From contig NZ_JMQM01000001.1 in assembly GCF_000733725.1 (NCBI RefSeq), forward strand, positions 2,515,286 through 2,562,966: DNA of 47,681 bases, written 5' to 3'. The stretch's first letter is position 1; each line of letters opens with the position of its first letter. A model generated the notes under the pieces. That model was not told the origin of the DNA. It worked only from the letters and a program-made list of their open reading frames with translations, and did no database searches. Positions 27,341-35,687 of the stretch are shown piece after piece. Position numbers and translations under genes: made by a program. Source of the DNA: Nitratireductor basaltis. GTDB lineage: Bacteria; Pseudomonadota; Alphaproteobacteria; Rhizobiales; Rhizobiaceae.

Positions 27341-28273
27341 ATGACATGCTGCCCAGATGTTTCACCAGAGTGTTCAAACCGTCGCACCGTGTTTGCTGAA
27401 CAATGCTTGAAGAGGTCTTCAGACACTACGCCTAGGCGCTTCGTCACTTTGGAAGGTGGGCAGTCGTGGGTCGGTACTCACCGTCAGCTATTCCGCGAGG
27501 ACGGGGAAGGTCCTCCCCGGAAGGTGCGCATAAAGCCGTTCCGGATAGATCCACATACCGTGACCGTTCGGTGGTTTACGGAGTTCGTAGAGCAGACAGG
27601 TTATCTGACGGATGCTGAGCACTATGGGTGGTCTCTTGTCTTTCACAGCTTCGTAGCGGACGCACAAAACTACCGCCGCGTCATCGAAACACCTTGGTGG
27701 CTCCAGGTCGAGAGCGCTGATTGGAAGCATCCATTTGGTCCAGCGTCCGCGATAGAAGGCCTGGAAGATCACCCGGTCACCCATGTCTCATGGAACGACG
27801 CACGGGCCTTCGCCGCCTGGGCGGGCGGTCGACTGCCATCGGAAGCAGAGTGGGAATATGCAGCGCGCGGCGGAAGCCCAGGCGCGACATATCCCTGGGG
27901 CGAGGCAGAGCCGGACGACGAGCTTGTGCTCTGCAACATTTGGCAAGGTGACTTTCCCCGCCACAATACGGCGAAGGACGGCTTTGCAGGAACTGCTCCG
28001 GTCAGAAGTTTCTCACCGAATGGATATGGCCTCTACAACATGTCCGGCAATGTCTGGGAATGGTGCGCGGACCTCTTCCGCGTCCGCTCACTCACCAGTA
28101 GCGCCAAACGGCGCAATGCCGCAGCCGTAACAGCAAACCAGCGCGTCATGAAAGGAGGCTCCTTCCTCTGCCACCGATCCTATTGCCATCGCTATCGCAT
28201 ATCCGCGAGGACCGCTGCCAGTGCAGATAGCTCGACCAGCCATGTCGGCTTTCGTATCGTCGTGGATCACTAG
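27341..28273 (+). CDS. Formylglycine-generating enzyme (FGE/SUMF1 family)
   Basis: Copper oxidase-type maturase (310 aa) that converts the sulfatase active-site Cys to formylglycine. The FGE-sulfatase fold spans most of the protein: TLEGGQSWVGT near residue 37, THVSWNDARAFAAWAGGRLP, SEAEWEYAARGG, and YGLYNMSGNVWEWCADLF. The active-site pair is complete in GGSFLCHRSYCHRYR, which marks true FGE rather than a general FGE-like domain. ATG 27341 lies 9 nt after GGGAGGAG. No signal peptide is seen. It is divergent from the sulfatase operon and clearly its partner. Confidence 0.95.
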   Translation: MTCCPDVSPECSNRRTVFAEQCLKRSSDTTPRRFVTLEGGQSWVGTHRQLFREDGEGPPRKVRIKPFRIDPHTVTVRWFTEFVEQTGYLTDAEHYGWSLVFHSFVADAQNYRRVIETPWWLQVESADWKHPFGPASAIEGLEDHPVTHVSWNDARAFAAWAGGRLPSEAEWEYAARGGSPGATYPWGEAEPDDELVLCNIWQGDFPRHNTAKDGFAGTAPVRSFSPNGYGLYNMSGNVWEWCADLFRVRSLTSSAKRRNAAAVTANQRVMKGGSFLCHRSYCHRYRISARTAASADSSTSHVGFRIVVDH

Positions 28274-28811
28274 CGTCAGCGGGCTCCGGTGCAATGTTGC
28301 GAAGAACGTATGCAGCCGCACTTTGGGTCAATTGTGAGGCACTTCAAGAAGCCACCTCCACCCGCAATAAGGACGGGTAACCGTCGTTGCTAAAACCAAC
28401 CCTTGTTGCTGGAGGACTTGAGCTGGCGCTTTCGCTTATGGTCGCGGCGGCCTGCAGCCTTTCCCGCCTCAGGCTTGATCACCCGGCGGAACTCATCAGC
28501 TGTCGCAAGAAGGCAGGCTTGGGTGGTGCCGATTGGTGCCCGGCATGCACATCATCATCCAACAGCTCCCATGCCACCTGCAGGGAGTTATTCGCCAGCT
28601 CGTGTCCTGCTACGCCTTCTGAGATACTCAGCTGAATCGGTGGTCAATCCCGGCTGGCAGGACAGTCGATAGCAAAATCCAGCCGTTGGGAGCATAGCGT
28701 TCACGCTACAGGCTGCCGCCTTCCCCGCGCGCGTAACCTCGGATCCACAGCAACATCGTCTGGACCTTATCCCCGGAGCCGACAGAAACCAAAAGGCCAA
28801 AGGGGGGGATT
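28274..28811. other. 538-bp gap, no intact gene
   Basis: No supported gene is seen. A minus-strand stretch ending GRRDHKRKRQLKSSSNKGWF is open for about 30 codons but has no start or known family. The right edge abuts the truncated TRAP permease, so a deletion or insertion boundary probably lies near 28800, beside a run of seven G. Confidence 0.4.
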
Positions 28812-29425
28812 TGGGTGCTCCTGGTGCCGATCATCATCCTTGGCGGAATTTACGGAGGAATTTTCACACCTACCGAAGCAGCTGGAGTAGCCGTCTACGC
28901 TTTTTTTTGGTCAGCCTCTTCATCTATAAGGAGATCAAACTTACCGATCTTCCAGATATCTTCATCCGGAGCGGAAAAACAACCGCAACAATAATGGTCA
29001 TGGTTGCAATGGCTTTTGCTTTCGGCCGCTTCCTCACCATCGAAGGTGTGCCTTCTGATCTTGCTGCACTGATCACAAACGCAACCACAGAACCAATCGC
29101 TGTTCTTCTTCTCCTCAATCTGGTTCTTCTGGTCGCAGGAATGTTTCTGGAACCTGTCGCAGCAATCATCATACTTGCACCAATATTGCTTCCGATTGCC
29201 CAGTCGGTTGGTGTCGACCCCATTCACTTCGGAATAATCATGACATGCAACCTGACGATCGGTTTCTGCACACCGCCTGTCGGGATCAATTTGTTCGTTG
29301 CAAGTTCGATAGCCAAGGTACCAGTTGAAGACGTTATTCGGCGGATCCTGCCGTTCATGGTAGCAATGTTCATCTCAATGGCGCTTGTATTGTTCGTGCC
29401 AGAGCTCTCTTTGCTGTTCATCTAG
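28812..29425 (+). pseudogene. C-terminal half of a TRAP large permease (DctM), truncated and frameshifted
   Basis: The last half of a DctM protein (about 205 residues): VLLVPIIILGGIYGGIFTPT and EAAGVAVYAFF in one frame, then VSLFIYKEIKLTDLP onwards in the next. A missing T in the run of eight T at 28901-28908 causes the shift. The rest (AGMFLEPVAAIIILAPILLP, FCTPPVGINLFVASS) is intact to its stop. The N-terminal half and the P and Q subunits are absent, so it is a remnant. Confidence 0.85.
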
Positions 29426-29456
29426 CTGACTATCTGCGGAAGCACAGGATTCTGTT

Positions 29457-30160
29457 GTGGCGAGAAGCTCAAAACTCACTGACTCAATCTACGAGACGAT
29501 CCGGACGCGTATCGAGATCTGAGAATACAGAGTGGGGCTTCGGTTGCCGTCGGAACAGGACCTGTGCCGCCAACTCGCGGTGTCGCGAACGGTTGTGAGG
29601 AATGCAATATCGCGGCTCAGAGACGATGACCTTGTCGATAAAATCCGTGGTTCAGGTGCGTTCGTGCTGGAGTGTCCAACAAGCACCACCTCCCGCGCCC
29701 ATCTAACTAAAGCTTTGGTTTCAACGTTGAAGCGATGTCGGACGTGCTCGAATGTCAGGAGATGCGCATGCTGATAGAGGGCGAGATGGCGTATCTGGCG
29801 GCTGAACGATGGGCACCAGATGACATGGCGCGGCTGGAGACAGCCTTGGCAAACATGTCTCGAGAAGAAGATGAACTGGGCACAGTCGATGAGGATCTTG
29901 CCTTCCGTGCAGCTATTGTAGCTGCATCACACAATAAGATGGGGATAGCAGTTTATGCATCCAAGATGCCAAGTATCCGTATTGGGATGAACATGCAGAG
30001 GGGCGTGTACAAACTGCTTCCCAAGTCACGCAAGCCACAGGGGCTCAAAGAGCACAGAGCTATCTTGGATTTGATACGCGACCGCAAGGCAGCGGAAGTG
30101 CGTGATGCGATATACAATCATATTTCCTACTTCCATTCTGATCTTCGGAGATATGGGTAG
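29457..30160 (+). pseudogene. Broken GntR/FCD regulator
   Basis: A FadR-type regulator reads from GTG 29457 (VARSSKLTDSIYETIRTRIEI) to an in-frame TGA at 29520, where a Gly codon is expected, then GLRLPSEQDLCRQLAVSRT and SRLRDDDLVDKIRGSGAFV. A frameshift near 29705-29735 leads into the FCD domain in another frame (FNVEAMSDVLECQEMRMLI to DAIYNHISYFHSDLRRYG). Adjacent to the TRAP remnant, it was presumably that transporter's regulator. Confidence 0.85.
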
Positions 30161-30284
30161 TGTTGCAAGCACCCCCGTTTCGCGATTGCCGCTGAAACAG
30201 CTTCTCAAGTTTCCAACTAAAAGCGGACCGTCCGCTATCGGCCCCATCACAGCCATTGCCGAAGATAGGGGATTTCATGCGCCT

Positions 30285-30328
30285 CTACGGCATCACGCTT
30301 GCGGCGCGGCGCAAGCGTGATGCCGTAG
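30285..30328. repeat. Perfect 19-bp inverted repeat
   Basis: CTACGGCATCACGCTTGCG (30285-30303) and its exact reverse complement (30310-30328) flank the 6-nt loop GCGCGG. A second small stem, AGTAG-TTTC-CTACT (30335-30348), follows. It lies 33 bp beyond the stop of the unknown gene at 30361. It could be a bidirectional terminator between converging transcripts, though no T-run follows either arm, or a site-specific recombination or mobile-element end. Confidence 0.6.
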
Positions 30329-30360
30329 CACTCGAGTAGTTTCCTACTACGAACGCGCAC

Positions 30361-30738
30361 TCACTCAAGCAACCGGATTATCATTGCCAAGGGATCTGCG
30401 ATGGCTGCTTTGCGCATCTCTGGCCAGATCGCGGGCGGGAAAGCAAACTGCTCCATGTCTTCGCGGGTACCGTCGGTGCGTATACGACGATGACGGTAAT
30501 GAACTGTAAGCACTCCCCCACCGTCTTTGTGGCTACTAACATCGAGACCGACATCCCGTTTGATGTTGAGCCTGAATGCGGTCCGTTCGTCAAGCCTGTC
30601 CGGGAAATTGATCAGATCTTCCATTCCGAAGTCCTTCCAGTTGAGTGAATCAAGGTAAACGACACCGGCACTCATCGGCGCTAGAACACGTTCAGCATCG
30701 TGGCTGAGGTTCCGTTGGTTAGGCTTCGGCAACATCAT
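30361..30738 (-). CDS. Unknown protein coupled to the methyltransferase gene
   Basis: Unrecognised protein of 125 aa starting MMLPKPNQRNLSHDAERVL. Its ATG shares a base with the methyltransferase TGA, so it is translationally coupled. It is a small soluble protein without membrane or signal segments; segments such as YLDSLNWKDFGMEDLINF and FPPAIWPEMRKAAIADP suggest a globular domain. It could be an accessory factor of the methyltransferase or the second gene of a modification/defence module; no function is claimed. Confidence 0.6.
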   Translation of the reverse strand: MMLPKPNQRNLSHDAERVLAPMSAGVVYLDSLNWKDFGMEDLINFPDRLDERTAFRLNIKRDVGLDVSSHKDGGGVLTVHYRHRRIRTDGTREDMEQFAFPPAIWPEMRKAAIADPLAMIIRLLE

Positions 30739-32905
30739 CAGCCGACTGTAAGCTCCTCGCCGTCCCAATCTGAAGGATAAGGATCAACATTGTCCGGAAC
30801 CGCCTTCAGATTGAGGCTCTTCCTGTGCAGGCGCTTCTGCTCCTTCTCCAGATCAACCTTGTATCCGGTGAGAACACGGAGGATTGAGAGGCCGATGGCT
30901 TGAGCCATCGCTGGTGGGAACGCATTGGCGATCTGCCGGAACTTCTGCAGATTGCTCCCCTGCAGCTGCCAGTCGTCAAGGAAGCCTTGCAATCGCGCCA
31001 TCATTTCCAGCGTCAGTTTCGGCATATGATCGCGAGGCGCATCACGATCCGGTGCAGCCTTGGCGTAGTGGCCGGGGTCAACGCCGAGTTCTCTCCAGCT
31101 TTCCCGTGATTTCGGCTGTGCGAGGTCGATGCCGCCCTTCTTCTGGCTGCCACCGATGATGGTGGGCGCGTACCCGTTGGCCCGCTCTTTCCATTCATCC
31201 ACATGAGCCCAGCCCTTGGCTGCCATGAGGTCGTAGAGTGCTTCACCAACCGTGGGCGCGTTCTTGGCCAAGGGTTCGGGCCAGGAGAAGCGGTGCATGA
31301 TCCCGCGCCGGAAGCCGACAAGGATCGCCCGCCTGCGCTTTTGGGGCAGACCGAAGTCCGGTCCGCTCAGGATGCGCCATTCCGCATCGTAACCAAGGGC
31401 CGCCATGCGGGCAAGAATGCGCAAGCGGTGCATCGCGTTCGATGCCTGAAGAGCACCGGTGACATTCTCCAGCATGACGGCCTTGGGCTTCAGTTCACGG
31501 ATGAGCTTCATGGCCTTCGGGAACAAATCGCGTTCGTCAGCTGCTCCCTTACGCTTGCCCGCCTGTGAGAAAGCTGGCAGGGAACGCCACCTGTAAGAAG
31601 ATCAACACCCTCGAACTGGCTCAGGTCGACATCACGCAGATCCGCCTCGATGACTGGCCAGTGCTTGCCGTTGTGACGCAGCGTGGCTGCTGCATCCTTG
31701 TCAATTTCCACCAGGCCCACATGCTTGAACCCCGCAGCTTCAAGACCGATGGCCTGTCCGCCAGCACCGGCACATATTTCCAGAACAGTAGGCGCTTTGT
31801 AGCCGTAAACGCCGACGGGAACATCAAGCGGGGTGTCTCCGGCTTCTCGCATGCGCTCTACAGCCGAAGAGGTTCCGCTGTCGTCATCATAACCAAAGGC
31901 CCAGGCCAACTGCCATTGCAGCAAGTTGTTAAACTGATGTTCGACCTGCCATGGCTTGCCGTCGCCATAGTGTTCCTTGTAATAGACCTTCTCCTCGGCG
32001 ATCGCCTGCAGTGCGCTGTGGGTTCCGGACCAGCCTCGGTTGAACCCTTCCCGTGATGCGGTGATGAAGTCGGGATCAACAAGGTCACGCAGATCCTTCA
32101 GAAGCTCCGCGGCACGAGGCGCAATCGCTTCGACGCGACCGATTTGGTGAACACTCGAGTCCTCCTCTTCCAGCTGCGCGATGGTGCAAACCTCTTCCGT
32201 CAGTGCGTGGAGGGAATCGAGCCAGGCATCTGCTGCAGCAAGTGCCTTATCACGTGCCTTGCGCGCAGCGGCATTGCGGAAGGCACGGCGGCGACGGTCA
32301 TCGAGTGTGCCTTCCACTGCAGCCTTGGCCAGCGCGATGTCGCGCTTCAGGCCGCGCAATTCCCTTGCCTGCAGCGCGCGTCCGGACTTGATCATGCGGA
32401 TTGCTTCATCGCGCACCGTCTCATCCTGCCCAGCCAGATCGAGCAGAACAGAGGATGCGACACCATTCTGGATCAGTAATTCGCGCGGTGTCAGCGCCTC
32501 GCCGCGGAAGGCGATGCGTTCGTCACAGTCGCGGGGAAAGAGTTTGGCAAGTCGTACATAACGCTGCACGTCTCGGCGCGGCACCTGGCACTCATTCGCA
32601 AGGAAGGCGGTGAGCTCACCGATCTTCATGTCCTGCGAAAGCTCCTCCCACAGATCGCCAATCCGGAACGCTGCCTTCGCCTGCTGCACGCGCCACCTTG
32701 TGACGCTGTCTTTGACCTTGCTCAACTCCTTGCCGAAGAGCGTTTCCATCTCACGAGCATCGTCGCCATCATCTGCTGCAGCCTGTTCGGCATCAGCGGC
32801 GTGCCCAACGTCTTCCGGCACATTGTCCATGCCGTCGATCGATGGCACATCATCGAGCATGATGTGCTCATGCGTGTCGTCTTGCCGAGATTTCAGCTCT
32901 TCCAT
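30738..32905 (-). pseudogene. Fusion of a helical N-terminal domain to a DNA cytosine-C5 methyltransferase, frameshifted at the catalytic motif
   Basis: If one base is restored the product is about 722 aa. Residues 1-370 form an unusual N-terminal part: acidic start, then IGELTAFLANECQVPRRDVQ and RYVRLAKLF, a helix-turn-helix-like stretch resembling DUF3102-type segments. From residue 376 it is a C5 methyltransferase: EICAGAGGQAIGLEAAGF (motif I), GGVPCQ (motif IV, catalytic Cys 443), VMLENVTG (VI), QKRRRAIL (VIII) and FRQIANAFPPAMAQAIG (X). Directly after PCQ the frame shifts: one C is missing where CAGCCTTTC is expected, and the continuation FSQAGKRKGAADER is found in the next frame. It is inactive as read unless this is a base-call error. 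The start MEELKSRQDD follows GGGGTGGGA. Confidence 0.8.
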
Positions 32906-33043
32906 TCCCACCCCATAGTTCGTTGATTGCACCCATAGCGGGCAATGCATTGCGATGCGGTGAGAGAGAACATTCAAATACAACCGATTGCAGAACTAAA
33001 CGACATTACTGCCCATCGAGGCTTCTCAGCGTCACTATGTGAG

Positions 33044-33565
33044 TTTCTGTTATTCCGATTCAAAAACATGGAGTAATGGGGGGAATACAGAACAGTGCAT
33101 CACCATGTGATCCGCAAAGGGCCAGCACTAGCCGAAGCGGCGCATCCGACGGTGGAGCACCCGCATGACCTGCTCCTTGTCATAGCCGTCCTCGACCAAC
33201 CGTCGCCGGGCGCACCTCAGAATCCACTGCAACGCCTGCGGATGAAGGGCGGGGTCACGTGCCGCAGCACTGGCGAAAGCAGCTACAGCCGCAGCAACAG
33301 CAACATCGAGGGTCGAGGCTTCTGGCCGCCTCTCCGCTGCAAGCCGTTTTCGGTAGCGCTGCTGGCGCTCCCTGTGGGATGCATCATCTGACTTCACTGC
33401 TCGGGGCATGCACTTTCTCCTCTGTCTCGTCACTACGAGACAAGGATGCCGGACACCCATGCAAGGAACAAAAGCCGGCGGATAGACAACAAGGAGGCGA
33501 CTGCTGCACGAACAGCGACAGCTCCCTGCCCTTCTGCCTTGCGCACGCCGTTTGCCGGAGTAACG
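33044..33565. repeat. 522-bp direct repeat, left copy
   Basis: Matches 47160-47681 in the same orientation over 522 bp with roughly 35 differences by eye. It carries the 93-aa gene, its upstream leader and about 150 bp beyond. The left edge (TTTCTGTTATTCCG) is sharp; sequences to the left differ entirely. The right edge of the second copy is beyond the window. The two copies bracket the 13.6-kb catabolic region. Confidence 0.9.
33128..33409 (-). CDS. Unknown 93-aa protein (left copy)
   Basis: Unrecognised basic protein starting MPRAVKSDDASHRERQQRY after AGAGGAGAAAGTGC. It has an Arg-rich N-terminus, an Ala-rich middle (VAVAAAVAAFASAAA) and a C-terminal helical segment WILRCARRRLVEDGYDKEQV, suggesting a small DNA- or RNA-associated protein. 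It lies upstream of the methyltransferase on the same strand (222 bp). The second copy at 47244 keeps the frame with many synonymous or conservative changes, which argues that it is really coding. Confidence 0.7.
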   Translation of the reverse strand: MPRAVKSDDASHRERQQRYRKRLAAERRPEASTLDVAVAAAVAAFASAAARDPALHPQALQWILRCARRRLVEDGYDKEQVMRVLHRRMRRFG

Positions 33566-33580
33566 CTTTCCACCGTCTCG

Positions 33581-33779
33581 GAATCGACTTCCCAGAGATT
33601 TGAATCGCTTGTCCGTGATTCGGAATCCGAAGATCTCAATTTATGTCGAAGTAAGATGCCTCGCCTGCACGTCGAGATGCATTCTTCAGCTGGCAGAATC
33701 GCTTTTTCCTTATCCGGAATCGCTGGTCTGCATTGCGGAATCGGCTTCCACCGATCCTGAATCCAGACATCTCAAATTT
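33581..33779. repeat. 21-bp iteron-like repeats with GANTC cores
   Basis: GAATC occurs at 33581, 33602 and 33623, then at 33696, 33717, 33738 and 33759: exact 21-bp spacing within two blocks (three and four units). An extra GATTC is at 33617, so eight GANTC sites fall in 183 bp. The last unit of each block shares a variant (GAATCC followed by ATCTCAA). The period of two helical turns places all sites on one DNA face. It resembles replication-origin iterons or a methylation-sensitive site array; part may be degenerate coding repeat (see the overlapping pseudogene). Confidence 0.7.
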
Positions 33780-34038
33780 TTTCGCGTTGCAGGCACTGCA
33801 TCATGGGTTGGCTGCATCTCATCACGCATCATTGCGCATTGCCGCACCTTCTCGAGCAGCCGAGCAAGCGGTTCGCTTTCGAGTGGTCTGTGCTCAATAA
33901 AAGCTGCAGCAATGAGCGTAGTCCCCCTGTATTCTGGCGAACAAGGGCCAGAGCTTGCACATGAGCCTTATCCAGACGTTTGCTCACCCTCACCCTCAGT
34001 TCCGGATCGCTAGCCGGGAGTGAAACATGCTTGATTGG
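33710..34038 (-). pseudogene. Frameshifted remnant of an unknown gene
   Basis: On the minus strand a coding-like stretch reads PIKHVSLPASDPELRVRVS and KRLDKAHVQALALVRQNTG, then after a shift near 33889 continues AAFIEHRPLESEPLARLLE and KVRQCAMMRDEMQPTH in the next frame, ending at a TAA in the iteron block. The family is not recognised. The helical, charged character suggests a soluble regulatory or partition-like protein. It was probably a longer gene of the backbone around the repeats. Confidence 0.45.
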
Positions 34039-34489
34039 CTGAGGGCAAAGAATGCTGATCGGCGGGATCTCGACCGTTAACGGTGATAATATTGATGATG
34101 TCTTTAACGAGCCAATCGGTCAATTTTCCGCCATCGAAGAAAACGTGCTGCCGATCCACCTACTGGTATCAGTCTTTTGAGGTTGTTCCGATTTGAGACT
34201 GCCTTCGGGAGCGCAAAGGGTGTGCCTACCCTCGCACTTTCTGTCCCTCAGTAGGCAACTGCTTCCTTGCACGGTTTTGCGTTCATCGGCGGCAACCTGA
34301 GCCAGAATATCGCGATAACGTACTGGCTAAGTTAGGGAAGACAACGCCCGCCGCAATCTCAAGTATTTAAGAGGGCCACAGCCTAGCTGGAGAAAGTCAC
34401 TGTGGCTGGCTAGCGCAACGGCTCAACACCCCTTATGAACGATGCCTAGACGCTGCGCCTGCCAAAGCGACCGGACGGCCCGCTTGCCT
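34039..34489. other. 450-bp gap, no gene seen
   Basis: Only short open stretches are present, for example a minus-strand FFDGGKLTDWLVKDIINII of about 40 codons with no start or family. It lies between the iteron block and the GntR gene that begins the catabolic cassette, so the left junction of the inserted cassette probably falls here. Confidence 0.4.
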
Positions 34490-35203
34490 TCAATACTCGA
34501 TGGCGTCAAGGAATCTCTGCTGCGCGGTGTCAAGATGGTCTGCAAGAAGACGCGCGGCTTTGTCTGGGGCCCTCTCTACTATGGCGTCCAGAATCGCGTA
34601 ATGCTCGGCAAAGGCCTCGCCATGACTGAGATATCGGGGCGGTAGCTGCAGGCGGACTAGCATTTGCCGGGTCTCTAGATTGCGGTAAATCGAGTCTACA
34701 AGGCTGCTTTGGAGCGCGCGCAGGAAGGTTTGGTGAAGGTCCCAATCTAGCTGCGTTCGTTTCTGGACCAGAGCCTGCCGTTCTTCGGCGGTCTCCATCG
34801 GCGCATTAATGATCTCCATCGTCTTGCGGCGGAGCGTGGCCACCTCCTCAGGATCGTGGTTCAGCGCATAAATCTGTACCGCCGGCACTTCGACTAGCTT
34901 GCGCAGCTGGTAAATCTCACGCACCTCGTCAGCGGTGATTTCGCGCAGGATGACGCCCTTCTTGGCAATCAACTCCACGATGCCTTCGCCTTCCAGCCGC
35001 TTCAGAGCCTCGCGCACAGCGGTGATGGGCGATCCTGTCGCGTCACAGATCTCCCGCTGCGTGACAAGCCTTCCGGGTCTGAAGACGCCTTGCATAAGGC
35101 ATTTCAGAAAGCCTTCATAGGCACCCGATCTTTGAACGGGCGCCGTCTTGGTGGCGTCGTCTATGACCGCGTTCTGTGCTTTATCGAAACGTGCATCTTC
35201 CAT
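34490..35203 (-). CDS. GntR-family regulator of the aldose cassette, FCD subgroup
   Basis: Regulator of 237 aa starting MEDARFDKAQNAV; the ATG has AAGGTC upstream, whereas the codon before it is TTG. The winged helix reads GVFRPGRLVTQREICDATGS, PITAVREALKRLEGEGI; the FCD domain has YQLRKLVEVPAVQIYAL, DWDLHQTFLRALQSS and FAEHYAILDAIVERAPD. It is divergent from the long catabolic operon at 35.5-46.5 kb and is the obvious candidate regulator. Confidence 0.9.
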   Translation of the reverse strand: MEDARFDKAQNAVIDDATKTAPVQRSGAYEGFLKCLMQGVFRPGRLVTQREICDATGSPITAVREALKRLEGEGIVELIAKKGVILREITADEVREIYQLRKLVEVPAVQIYALNHDPEEVATLRRKTMEIINAPMETAEERQALVQKRTQLDWDLHQTFLRALQSSLVDSIYRNLETRQMLVRLQLPPRYLSHGEAFAEHYAILDAIVERAPDKAARLLADHLDTAQQRFLDAIEY

Positions 35204-35506
35204 CAAATTGACCTTAATAACTTAGGCTTCGCCGCCGAATGTTCAAACGTGGCTGCTGTCCGCTGGCATTTCGTGCCGTCATTCCGCGAGCGCGCATTCA
35301 CCTGCATCACATCTATACATGTACTCTGGCTGTCCTCAGTATCGGATTTGACAGCATTATCAGAATGTTACGGACGAACATGCCAATCGGATCCCGTAGC
35401 GGAAACGCTGATTGTTGATAATTGACTTAGCGGCACAACTATGTCAAACCCTAGTTAAGAGCTCAGTTAAGCTCTCAGTTGGCAAGCATTAGGTTGGGAG
35501 GAACTT
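35204..35506. promoter_or_regulatory. Divergent control region between GntR and the catabolic operon
   Basis: 303 bp without a gene. It contains ATGTT-N7-AACAT (35365-35381), TTGACA (35348-35353), and near the operon start the inverted repeat AGAGCT-CAGTTA-AGCTCT (35458-35475), part of a 12-bp direct repetition of AGTTAAG. GGGAGGA (35496-35502) is a strong ribosome site for the short frame that follows. These are candidate operators for the GntR protein; none is proven. Confidence 0.45.
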
Positions 35507-35686
35507 ATGATTTGCGACGCTCTGTGGATCGAGCGGCTGATGTGGGGTTCGGACCTGTCGGTGATGGGGTATGAGCCGCTGAACAATCTGACCGCGGCCT
35601 TCACACTGATAGACCATGGGCTGAGTTTTTCGGATCACGAAGAATCCACCCTGCTGGCAGGCACGGCAGTACGGGTGTTCTTCTAG
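35507..35686 (+). pseudogene. C-terminal fragment of a LigI/COG3618-type amidohydrolase
   Basis: Open frame of 59 codons with a strong ribosome site, reading MICDALWIERLMWGSD, then LTAAFTLIDHGLSFSD and LLAGTAVRVFF. RLMWGSD plus LLxGTAxRVF is the C-terminal end of TIM-barrel amidohydrolases (2-pyrone-4,6-dicarboxylate lactonase / fuconolactonase type). The catalytic N-terminal HxH part is missing, so the product cannot be an enzyme. It ends 1 bp before the next gene start and probably now serves only as a translated leader for the operon. Confidence 0.65.
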
Positions 35687-35687
35687 A

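Noticed and set aside
30884-32561. Plus-strand open frames opposite the methyltransferase
   Set aside because: No start signals or families; the minus strand carries all C5-methyltransferase motifs.
33433-33639. Minus-strand 68-codon frame overlapping the left repeat
   Set aside because: The C-terminal part is repeated in the right copy but with indels that change its end; no ribosome site and overlap with the leader of the 93-aa gene.
33581-33779. CRISPR array
   Set aside because: The units are 21 bp with no separate spacers, only the GAATC core is well conserved, and there are no cas genes.
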